64,000 bases of DNA from Alternaria dauci (taxonomy: Eukaryota; Ascomycota; Dothideomycetes; Pleosporales; Pleosporaceae), in NCBI RefSeq assembly GCF_042100115.1, contig NC_091279.1, positions 2,685,199-2,749,198 of the forward strand, read 5' to 3'. The notes under the pieces were generated by a model. The model was given only the letters and a program-made list of their open reading frames with translations. It was not told the DNA's origin and did no database searches. Numbering within the stretch: the stretch's first letter is position 1; each line of letters starts with the position of its first letter. The position numbers were made by a program, and so were the translations under genes. Of this stretch, positions 1 through 9,200 are shown piece by piece.

Positions 1-25
1 CAGCTAGAGCCTGTATCGCATCCAT
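1..25 (-). pseudogene. First codons of the broken minus-strand gene (cut by the window)
   Basis: The start codon (complement of 23-25) and seven further codons match the beginning of the broken genes at 23757-24171 and 48540-48954. The rest lies left of the window. Confidence 0.5.
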
Positions 26-75
26 GTCTGACTTTTCGGCGTAAGCCGTCGTACAAAACTATGTCATTAGATCAC

Positions 76-483
76 GATATGGCTTGGGAAGCAAGTTGCC
101 GCAACGGTTGGTTGCTAGCGAGGGCACGTTGCGAAGCGGTTGCGATATGGCTTGGGACGCAAGTTGCCGCAACGGTTGGTTGCTAGCGAGGGCACGTTGC
201 GAAGCGGTTGCGATATGGCTTGGGACGCAAGTTGCCGCAACGGTTGGTTGCTAGCGAGGGCACGTTGCGAAGCGGTTGCGATATGGCTTGGGACGCAAGT
301 TGCCGCAACGGTTGGTTGCTAGCGAGGGCACGTTGCGAAGCGGTTGCGATATGGCTTGGGACGCAAGTTGCCGCAACGGTTGGTTGCTAGCGAGGGCACG
401 TTGCGAAGCGGTTGCGATATGGCTTGGGACGCAAGTTGCCGCAACGGTTGGTTGCTAGCGAGGGCACATTGCGAAGCGGTTGC
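76..483. repeat. 68-bp tandem repeat, 6 units (unit A)
   Basis: Six near-perfect 68-bp monomers start at 76, 144, 212, 280, 348 and 416. Each contains GCAAGTTGCCGCAAC and TTGCTAGCGAGGGCAC. The first differs by one base (GGGAAGC for GGGACGC) and the last by CACATT for CACGTT. The array lies downstream of the SNF2-like gene on the side of the broken gene. Short open frames running through it are by-products of the repeat. Copy number is six in all three units, unlike the other tandem repeats here. Confidence 0.95.
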
Positions 484-800
484 GAAGCATGGAGTAGTAT
501 TTAGTGTGGTAGGTTGCATTCGGCCTGACTCGGAAGACCACGCGCCCGCAAGTCAGGCTGACAGCAGCGCTTCCACTCACAACGTTACCTAGGTACAGCA
601 GTAACTTGCTATTGCTAACAGAGGCAACTTTCTAGGCTTCCTACAGTGGCAGCAGTAGGCAATACGTACAGCGTTACTCTATGTTAGTCTGGTGCGCCTA
701 TATCGGTATTGAGTCATGGGATCGATTTTGTACTACAGACTACTTGAGAAAGTTACAGTATGTCTCCGCGATTTCCGGGCAGTCATTCCTTCAAAGTATC
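484..800. other. Intergenic, 3' flank of the SNF2-like gene
   Basis: No convincing gene. It lies downstream of the minus-strand SNF2-like stop codon, so it should hold that gene's 3' UTR and polyadenylation signals, which I cannot pinpoint. The corresponding stretches are 24630-24946 and 49413-49729. Confidence 0.6.
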
Positions 801-3800
801 TCAGTCTTGCGCCTTTATCGTGCTCTGAAAATAGCCTTTAGCTTGGAGGTTCTTGACTATCCTCATGTCAATGGTGTCTCGGCATCCTTGAGGGGCAGTA
901 GTTGTCAGCCATTCAACGAAGACTTCGGCGAACCTCGTATTAATGCGATGTTGGCGTTTCGCAGCCTGTTCAGCAATATGCGCGTTACTCTGAGGCTCAA
1001 GACCATGCAAGATGTTGCCCTCTGTAAGCGATATTGACTGACACATCGCGCCCGTTGCACCCACGAGAATATAGACGCCATCGTCGACCTTGCCGCCCCC
1101 CTCATCCCAGACCTTCTTCCACTTGGGTACTTCCTTGTCCCGTGTCACGGCGTTGTAGGCATGAACAACGTGTTTCTCTCCAAACGTTTGGCAGATGTAA
1201 GCGTAGATCAGAGCACGTGACAATGTCGAGCTCGCGAGTACGACGTACTTGGCTCTGTACTCTAGGGTTTCTCCTTGGTGTGCGCGAGGACGGGGATGGG
1301 GAATGGTCGTCTTCTTGTTGCGTAGCTCTTCCAACGTCTTGTGAATGTATGCGACCTTGGCTGAGCCCTTGCAAGCCTCCAATGCAATGTCCCAGATGAA
1401 TGAGTGTCGAATTGTGTCGCTGTTCACAAGAGCTGTGCGGAGGTTTTCGTTGTTATTACTGAGACTGCGGTGAGGGTCGAGGATCCGATCTCCGATAAGC
1501 TGGTCGGCATCCCAATTGTTGATTGCGGCCATAAGGTTAGGAAAGATGCTGACATGTCGCGCAATGCGGTAGGCCTCGGAGTCTGCGACTGCGCCTGGGG
1601 GCATGGTGGGCTTGGACTTCTTGCTGCTCTCTCCCCCTTGGTCTTCCCAGGCCTCCACTTCCTTCTCGTAATGCTGTTTGACCGCGGCTAGCACGCGAGA
1701 CTCTTCTTGTTCCACGTTAGCGAAGTAACACGCATCGTGCTGCAGATACGTGAAGTTGACAGTAAGCTTTGCTGTGACAACGTTGAGGGGTTTGCGCCAG
1801 GGATCCAGACTGTCGGTGTCGCGCATTATGAAACACCACCGAACCATGTCCCGAAAATTGTTCAGCATGTCCTTGATCTCGCCGGACTGGAGTTGCTTGT
1901 CGAGCGCGGACTGTACTTTGTTCTTTTCCTTCTCGGTTTTACAACGCTGCATCCCGTCGTGATACTTCTTGTAGCTATTGAGGAGCTTTCTCCACACTGC
2001 AGTACAATCTACCCCTTTCAAATTGGCTAAAGCTTTGGCGCCTGGATCGGTGGACTGCTTTTGTACTAACCGCTGGATCACGTGGTCGGCGAATCCTAAC
2101 ACCAGGTCGACCCCGTTCGTGAGAGCTGTGCCCGTCTGACCTACTATACCAGTACGATGATCATTGGGCCTGTAGTCCAAAATGGGGTCGATGATGTGGG
2201 TGTAGGTTTGAGTTTTTGTACCCGGGGCGGTATGCAGCTCGTCGACCATGATTATTGCAGCGCAACCAACGAATGTGACCAACCACACCTCGACCCTCAC
2301 ACCTTTGTCGTCTGTCCATATTTGCATGCGACGAGCCTGCCAAGGGCCGAGACCATCAAGCGCAGGCAATCGTGAAGTGTCCATATGCGTCTTGGCGCAC
2401 AGGCTCAGCTGTGCTCTCAACGCCGCCCTCTTCTTAGTATGCCTCTTGTCGGTCTTTTCTAACTGTTGTTTTAGCCTCTTGTACTGAGGGGGCGCAGAGG
2501 TATCGACAAGCGTGCCAAAGATCTTCGTCTTCCAAGACTCGCGAGTTGAGACTATCAAGAACCTAACGCTCGTCTTTTGAGGTCTGAAGTCCGATGTCTC
2601 AGGGACGCTGTTTGCCCATTCCTTAGTCGGGTTGTTCAACTTCCACACCTTGTTGTACTCCCCATAGGCCAATCGTGATTTCAACCAGTTAGGGCGACGG
2701 TTGACTTCATCCCACTCTTTTGGTGTCATGCTAGAGTAGATGCTGTTCTTCGCACCGCCATAACGCTGTACAATCTCTTCGCCCGTACCGTGCAAGACTA
2801 TCAGCTTCGGTGGCTTGTACTCTGATCCTTGAGCCAAGTGGGCGCTGCCACCCATGATCATACGCCATGCTTGTACCAATGTTTCAAGGCCTGCTGCACT
2901 CGCAACAAAGTAGGTGCATCCAAACAGATTCGGCGTCTCTATCTCGTCTCCGTTCGATTTGAGAGCAGTGTAGGGGAAGTCTGGCGTCGCGCTGATGCCG
3001 AGGCGCTGGTACGATCTAGCAAAATTGAGATACCATATGAGGACATCGGTGATCGTCTTGCCCATGCCCATGTCGTCGGCGATGACAAGTGCTCCTCGGT
3101 CGCCGGCGAGGACATCCAAGCCATCCTTGGCGCCGACCAACTGATGGGGTAGCGGGTGGAAATCTGGGTTTAAGCCGACCCCAGTTCCGAGGTTGATCTG
3201 GTCGCCTTTGAGGTCGTCGAGCGCAAGGCCGAAGGTTTGCGCGGCTAAGTCCCACAAGTCTATGTTCGACTTTTGCGCGTGCGCAAAAGCAGACATACCA
3301 TCCATCTTCACCTTCATAGTGCTCGAGAAATGCGCGTTTGCCTGGGTCTTAGCTTGTTCGTTCAATGGGGGTTGTTCCGGTTCGCCTTCGTCTAACATGC
3401 ATTCTTCTAGCACCTCTTCATCGTCTACGAGAATGTCCATGTTGTTACTAGACTCGCTGTCACTAGAATCGCTGCTACCACTATCGTCGCTGATATGTAT
3501 TGGGTCGTCTAGTCCGCTACCGTGGTAGCTATTAGAAGGGAAGGTCTCGACAAACTTGAGAAAGGACTTAGGTGCGCTGGACGGTGGTTTGGCAGGTCTG
3601 GCGAGCGGTAGCAGATTCACGGGTGTGAACGACGAGGGTTGAAGTGTGCGGGGGAAGGCGATGCTGTTATTCCTGGACATGTATGACGAGAACGGACCTA
3701 CAGGATGCTGCTTGTGTGCGCTGTTGCTAGGTGTGGATTCTTCCCTCGACCAGGATAATGGATGTATGTTGGCCGCCAAATCTAGTATCTCCTTGAGTGT

Positions 3801-5162
3801 CTTGGGTGTAAGCTCCTTACTTTCCGGTGGGACGGCTTCGGAGGAGGCAACTTGCATGTGGGTGGCATCTTGTTGCTGGTCACCTTGCACCTCTGCTGGC
3901 GGGGCGGGCTCGGAGGAGGCAACTTGCATGTGGGTGGCATCTTGTTGCTGACCATCTTGCACCTCTGCTGGCGGGGCGGGCTCGGAGGAGGCAACTTGCA
4001 TGTGGGTGGCATCTTGTTGCTGGTCACCTTGCACCTCTGCTGGCGGGGCGGGCTCGGAGGAGGCAACTTGCATGTGGGTGGCATCTTGTTGCTGACCATC
4101 TTGCACCTCTGCTGGCGGGGCGGGCTCGGAGGAGGCAACTTGCATGTGGGTGGCATCTTGTTGCTGGTCACCTTGCACCTCTGCTGGCGGGGCGGGCTCG
4201 GAGGAGGCAACTTGCATGTGGGTGGCATCTTGTTGCTGACCATCTTGCACCTCTGCTGGCGGGACGACTTTGGAGGAGGCAACTTGCGTGTCGGTTACGT
4301 TCAATCTAACCGTCGTGACAAACACTACGGCTGTGCCAGCTGGGATTTCTCGCATAGCAAAGTTGAATCCACCTTGGCTTCCAATTCCGATATGCTGATT
4401 TGCTCTTGGAGCGATAAACAAGCGGCCCTTGAAGTCGAATCCATCGAGTCCTAGGCCTTGCGCAGTTTCGTAGCATTGCTCAGCTTCGTCGCGTAGTTTT
4501 TCCCAGTTGGGGATGCCCTCCCAACATATGTCACTGAATTCGACCATGCTGACTACTTCGCTGATCTCTCCATCCTTTACGGCGCATATATGTACCTGTG
4601 TGTCGAGATTTGAAGCGGTTGGCATGGGAGGATTAGCAGGCTTGTCGTTGTTCGGAGTAGGCGTGAATCCTGTAGGAACGGTTCTGGATCGAGAGCGCTT
4701 AGGTGGGTGGTCTTTGGAGTTGTGCGTTGATTCTGGCGATAACTCGCGCTTTTGGAGTGTAGAGGTTGCCGTCAAGGGGTTGGGGGTTGGGGCTTTAGCA
4801 TGGTCGCCTTCCGCTTTACGCTTCCTCAGGCGATTGAGAGAATGTGTGATCAACTTGCTAATCGCCATTGTCCTCCACGCCTTGGGTTCGTTGCGGAAGT
4901 CGGGTACGGACTTCCAGACCAGGGCGTGTAGGTTCTTGTTCAGGTCTTCATTGGCAGTGTCGCTGAGCTTTGCTGCACCTCGATTGCGTGCATCGGGGTA
5001 GTTGTCCACAAGAATCTTGTCAATCGTCCTGGCTATCTCCTTTTGTCTGGTGGCGTCGTCGATGCCGAAGCCGCGGAAGATCTCTGTTTGGTTCCCCGAG
5101 TAGCTAAGGGAGCTGGGGTCGCCTGCCGGTGGATGGGCGGGTGACTGCGTGTTATCGTCCAT
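801..5162 (-). CDS. SNF2-like superfamily 2 helicase/ATPase (unit A)
   Basis: Predicted 1453-residue protein. The N-terminal ~290 residues are polar with basic stretches (residues 120-170). Residues ~295-440 are a run of 24-residue repeats, followed by an acidic Ser/Asp tract. The motor begins near residue 680: Walker A DDMGMGKT (696-703), motif II DELH (974-977) in place of the usual DEAH, and TGTALTNG (about 1008-1015) matching the SNF2 TGTPLQN motif. The C-terminal lobe starts near 1305, with a motif VI-like segment EQAAKRQHRINT (about 1398-1409). This order is that of SNF2 family DNA translocases, which remodel chromatin or move along duplex DNA. No chromo-, bromo- or RING domain was seen. 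The open frame extends 171 codons further upstream, but that stretch holds the repeated promoter motif and looks like leader DNA, so I chose the ATG at 5162. Divergent from the SF1 helicase gene. Nuclear location is inferred. Confidence 0.85.
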   Translation of the reverse strand: MDDNTQSPAHPPAGDPSSLSYSGNQTEIFRGFGIDDATRQKEIARTIDKILVDNYPDARNRGAAKLSDTANEDLNKNLHALVWKSVPDFRNEPKAWRTMAISKLITHSLNRLRKRKAEGDHAKAPTPNPLTATSTLQKRELSPESTHNSKDHPPKRSRSRTVPTGFTPTPNNDKPANPPMPTASNLDTQVHICAVKDGEISEVVSMVEFSDICWEGIPNWEKLRDEAEQCYETAQGLGLDGFDFKGRLFIAPRANQHIGIGSQGGFNFAMREIPAGTAVVFVTTVRLNVTDTQVASSKVVPPAEVQDGQQQDATHMQVASSEPAPPAEVQGDQQQDATHMQVASSEPAPPAEVQDGQQQDATHMQVASSEPAPPAEVQGDQQQDATHMQVASSEPAPPAEVQDGQQQDATHMQVASSEPAPPAEVQGDQQQDATHMQVASSEAVPPESKELTPKTLKEILDLAANIHPLSWSREESTPSNSAHKQHPVGPFSSYMSRNNSIAFPRTLQPSSFTPVNLLPLARPAKPPSSAPKSFLKFVETFPSNSYHGSGLDDPIHISDDSGSSDSSDSESSNNMDILVDDEEVLEECMLDEGEPEQPPLNEQAKTQANAHFSSTMKVKMDGMSAFAHAQKSNIDLWDLAAQTFGLALDDLKGDQINLGTGVGLNPDFHPLPHQLVGAKDGLDVLAGDRGALVIADDMGMGKTITDVLIWYLNFARSYQRLGISATPDFPYTALKSNGDEIETPNLFGCTYFVASAAGLETLVQAWRMIMGGSAHLAQGSEYKPPKLIVLHGTGEEIVQRYGGAKNSIYSSMTPKEWDEVNRRPNWLKSRLAYGEYNKVWKLNNPTKEWANSVPETSDFRPQKTSVRFLIVSTRESWKTKIFGTLVDTSAPPQYKRLKQQLEKTDKRHTKKRAALRAQLSLCAKTHMDTSRLPALDGLGPWQARRMQIWTDDKGVRVEVWLVTFVGCAAIIMVDELHTAPGTKTQTYTHIIDPILDYRPNDHRTGIVGQTGTALTNGVDLVLGFADHVIQRLVQKQSTDPGAKALANLKGVDCTAVWRKLLNSYKKYHDGMQRCKTEKEKNKVQSALDKQLQSGEIKDMLNNFRDMVRWCFIMRDTDSLDPWRKPLNVVTAKLTVNFTYLQHDACYFANVEQEESRVLAAVKQHYEKEVEAWEDQGGESSKKSKPTMPPGAVADSEAYRIARHVSIFPNLMAAINNWDADQLIGDRILDPHRSLSNNNENLRTALVNSDTIRHSFIWDIALEACKGSAKVAYIHKTLEELRNKKTTIPHPRPRAHQGETLEYRAKYVVLASSTLSRALIYAYICQTFGEKHVVHAYNAVTRDKEVPKWKKVWDEGGGKVDDGVYILVGATGAMCQSISLTEGNILHGLEPQSNAHIAEQAAKRQHRINTRFAEVFVEWLTTTAPQGCRDTIDMRIVKNLQAKGYFQSTIKAQD
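3841..4272 (-). repeat. 72-nt in-frame coding repeat, 6 units (unit A)
   Basis: Six 72-nt units in the SNF2-like gene encode 24-residue repeats rich in Gln, Pro and Ala (core EPAPPAEVQ ... QQQDATHMQVASS). Two forms alternate, DG and GD before QQQ, so the higher-order period is 144 nt. A diverged seventh unit follows at 4273. Likely a flexible linker. Confidence 0.93.
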
Positions 5163-6272
5163 CCTAGTCACCCGTGGTAGAAGGTGTATGCAGGTTGACG
5201 ATGCTGCGGTACGTGGTGGGTGGGTGGTGTTGCGGCGAGCGTCGCAACGTTCGTGTTGTGGCAACATGCGCGAGGAAACAGCCGGAGAGCGGTGAAAAGT
5301 GAAAGGGGAAGCTCCCAGTAATTTTAGCCTCGTCGCCCGTACTGAGCCTAGTAGAACGATGACCAGGAGTAGGGCATAGTATAGCCACCCGGTTCTGGCG
5401 TGAGCGCTCACTGTTGAGCATTGCGGGTACAGCGCACAAGACTCTGACGCGGGCTCACGTTGCGTACGCGCGAAACAGAGAAAGTTGATAAAAGATATGG
5501 GGATCACCCGAGTGTATAGAAAGCGAGCAGAGGGAGAAGAGAGACAAGGAGCAGGGAAAGTAGGGAGAGACATGGGGATCACCCAAACGCAGTTCTGGCC
5601 GTCATCGTGAACTGAATCGAGCATAGAAGTTGATAGAACCAAACAAAAGAAAGCGAAAAGAGATATGGGGATCACCCAGCCGTAGGACTAACTGTAGTCG
5701 CGAAGGAGAGAGCCAAGACGTAGCCGGCTACACGCTGCGCATTGCTGTGGCCTTGACGCTCGCTAGATCTCCCATTCACCTTGGCATGTCCTCGCTTATT
5801 TGTATGGCCGGTCCGATAGTTATCTTCCTATTGCCCAAAGGTCGACTGGCTGTCCACTTCTGTCTCTTGGTACCAACTTGTAGAACTCGGGTGATCCCCA
5901 TATCCTCTTCGCGTCCCTATCGTTCTCCATCCAATCCTTCTTTTCACGTGTCTTTATCTTGCTCCTCGCTTCCTCACGCACAACCCAAGGTGAGCAACGC
6001 AAAATTTGCTTGGCGTTAGCGTCTCTCGCGCTCGCGCTACCTAGTCCTGCACAAATAACACTTTCCTCCACACCAACTACTTGACACCTTCCCCGAATTG
6101 CTTCTCTTGAAAGCAAACCACTCTCAACGTCGATATCTCTACCTACCCATTGACCCTTGTCGGTAAGTTGTTGTGGCCTCCTGTTCCGCTGATCGATTGC
6201 TAACGATGTGCTGTCCGTATAGAAACAAAGTCTCACCTACCGTTGAAACTCTGTTTTTGCATATCGTCCAGC
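5163..6272. promoter_or_regulatory. Divergent promoter region between the two helicase genes (unit A)
   Basis: About 1.1 kb between the ATGs of the SNF2-like (-) and SF1 (+) helicase genes. It contains the 13-mer ATGGGGATCACCC at 5497, 5572 and 5665, and inverted at 5889-5901, each preceded by A or T/A-rich bases. The shared arrangement suggests co-regulation by one sequence-specific factor (inference). C+T-rich tracts before 6160 are typical of fungal promoters. The equivalents are 29309-30418 and 54236-55345. Confidence 0.7.
6163..6222 (+). other. Probable 5'-UTR intron of the SF1 helicase gene (unit A)
   Basis: GTAAGT donor at 6163, TGCTAAC branch point at 6199-6205 and TATAG acceptor ending at 6222. 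Length 60 nt, ending 50 nt before the ATG. All three signals match filamentous fungal consensus. The equivalents are 30309-30368 and 55236-55295. Confidence 0.75.
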
Positions 6273-9200
6273 ATGGCCGACCAGTCTGTCATGCACTACA
6301 TGGTCAATGACCGGCCGACGTCGGCGCCGCATGATACAGAAGTCTACGACCAGGGCATTGCTGTCTTGGAGGCACCCGGCAAAGACTCTGTCCAGCTCGG
6401 AGGCCTTCCCGACGCCCCTGACCGAGAGAAGCACGCCTGCTTCACCTGCAAAGAACCAGGCCACAGGGCCAAAGATTGCCCCAAGAAGCTCGAACAGCAA
6501 GCGTGTTCCAACTGCGGCGAGGTTGGCCATGTCTACCGCGACTGTCCCACGAACGAGTGCTTCAACTGCGGTGGTCACGGGCACCTCTCCAAGCAATGCC
6601 CTAGTGAGCCAGCAGCAGACCAGGGCCCTAGGTGCAACGGCTGTAACCGTCTCGGCCACGTTGCCTCGGATTGCTTCTATCCCCAGCCGATCAAAACCCG
6701 CAAGTTTCGTGCTCCTAAGGAGGACGCCTCCAAGGAGGACGTCTCCAAGGAGGACGTCTCCAAGGATGGCAAAGACGAGCTTCCTCCTGCCCAAACCATG
6801 GCCCCACCACTGGATAAACCTAGCTTCACAACAAAGTTATTCACTCGGAAGATCCCTCACTATGTCTCCTCCGTTAGTGTAGAGATGGATATTTCCTATC
6901 CGAGCGACGACGCTAGTATCACCCTCCGTGGCCACGCTCATCGGGCAGCCTCCATTACCCTGACAGCCCACAACATCGTCAACTGCACTGTACTTCCCAT
7001 GAAGATCACCGATGAGTTCTTCACCTCAAGGGTTTCCCAAGAAGATGTTAAGCGAGCTGCTAGTAAGCTTGCACTCAGCGAACTAGGGATGCTCCTACAC
7101 TTCCGCTTCGACCTCCAAACCGAACAACCTGACGGACAACCTCTGAACTCCCGCCCCCTCTACGGATTGGGGTTCTTCTCCCACCAGAACTTTGGGATCT
7201 TCGATGAAGTCATCCATCGTGCTCGCGATATCCTCGAGAATGGCGGCGAGGGCACCGTGCTGCACTTCTTCACGGTCGCCACAGAGTCAGCACAAGAGCG
7301 CATGGATACCGTGTACAAAGAGATGCAAGCTCAATACAAGAACGACCCGATTCTGCTCTACTGGAAGGACTGTCGTGTCAACCCTCAGACTGGCATGGAG
7401 ATCTCTGTCGACAAGCAGCCGAAAGGATTCAAGGTCCCTCCCCAGTGGGCATTCCAGAACAACACACAGTACGTCACCGTGCACTACCAGAACCTTGTCC
7501 ACGAACTGCGCAAGGCCGCCAAGCAGAAGGGTTTCGAGATCACCGACACCAAGATTATGAAGGTTCGCGGCGGCGGTGACCGGTTATACTACGCCGAGCT
7601 CAGGGTACCAGAGGGCGCCAGCTACCGCGAGGGCGCCTTCGTGGACATCCAGTTCAGTCCCTACCAGGAGCAAGCGGACACCTGGCGATTTGAGATCAAA
7701 CCGTCCGCAGGCATCACGCCCGCTAGCTACATAGGCGGCTTTCTCTACCGCCCTCGCTTGGGTGCATCCTTCGCCGAGCAGCCCCTGTTCAAGGAGGGCG
7801 TTCACTACAGCTGTGCATTTAACTATCGTACTTTGCCTGAAGCTGAAGAGGCATTGCGTAAGCTTCGCGGCATCTACGTCTTTGCTCGCTTGAACCCTGC
7901 CACCGTGGGAATCAAGCGCCAGATCAACGCCCTTAACCATTACTTCCGAGGCGGCGATGCCTTTAGCGATGTCACTCAAATCCTCCACAACTCCTACCTT
8001 CGCTTCCCAGACGACAAGATCGTGGACTACTTCGCCGGCATGTTCGCGTATTTGGGAGACAACGGTGCTAAGGACAGCATCATGGAGCGTCTGAACCGCT
8101 CACTCCAACCCGACGTTTTGCAGAAGCTTCGCGCCCTTGCCGGTGGTGTAGCGCTCATCCAAGGTCCTGGTGGCGTTGGCAAGACACGCATCATCGAGGC
8201 TCTGGCTGTTGCGCACTACGAGGCTCAACAAACTGGCGTTATCCATGGCCTTGGTCGCCTTGCTGCTTTCTGGGTCACGTCGCCGTTGAACAAGCAGCTC
8301 GACGACGCTATGCTCAGGATCTACACGGCCTGCCTAGAGCGACGGAAGGAGCTCAAGGCCGCTGGCATCCAGGCACGTTTCCCTATCGTAATCCGACGCC
8401 ATATGAAAGAGACGGAGACAGCGGTTGTTCGCAAGGAGTCCGAAGCTGCTCGCAACGTCCTGCTAAAGAACGAGAAGCCGCCCTACTTTGAATACATCGA
8501 AGAAGAGCACTTCACCAAGGACCAGCTGAAAGAGCAGGCAGCGGCTTACCAGGAGAAGTCCAGTGAAGACAGGCGGACCATGGCGTTCCTTGACGCACTG
8601 ACAGTGGACTCGCAATTCCGCATCCTTCTTGAGACGTCCGAGACAAAGTCGTCTTTCACCGACAAGCGACTTCAGTTGGAAATGCTGTCGGAGGGTGCGT
8701 GGGTTCTGCGCCTCGCCGGAGTGCCGGAGCGTAATGCCGATACGAACGAGTTAGTGGTACACGAAATCGCCCAACCAAAAAAGTACCGCGATTTCCGTTT
8801 TCAGCTCGACCTCTATGCTTCAGGCCAAGAATTCGACGCCGATGACATGCGCCGACTGACTGCTCTCACCAACGAGATCATTAGGGACCTCGCTCAACTG
8901 GCCGTAGCCATTGGCATGACCTCCGACGTAATCTCGCAGCCGCGTACTCATACGCTCGAGCAGCCGTATGCCGTTCATCACGACGAGGCTGGCAAGTCAA
9001 GCGAGTCAAGCACGCTCGCTCCTCTCGTGTACACGCACGCCTATAATAACGAGGGCCCGCTGATGGTCGAGCGCAAGGCCATAACACCCCACCTGTTCTT
9101 CGGCGATATCCATCAGCCAAAGCCTTCTGCTGCCGGTGGTTCGGAGGAACGTCACGTCTTCAGTGATCAGCAGGACCTACCTTTCTTCCATCGTGCGATG

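Noticed and set aside
140..592. 60-82 residue open frames in the 68-bp repeats
   Set aside because: Generated by the repeat itself; identical overlapping frames occur at every monomer.
3852..4454. Plus-strand open frames of 160-200 residues opposite the SNF2 gene
   Set aside because: Shadows of the 72-nt coding repeat. The minus strand has the conserved helicase frame.
5163..5675. N-terminal extension of 171 residues on the SNF2-like protein
   Set aside because: The frame is open, but the stretch holds three copies of the promoter motif and has a composition unlike the rest of the protein. I treat it as leader and promoter.
6243..6272. Upstream non-ATG start for the SF1 helicase
   Set aside because: It begins at TTG just after the 5'-UTR intron. 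The ATG at 6273 is the first in-frame ATG and is conserved in all copies.
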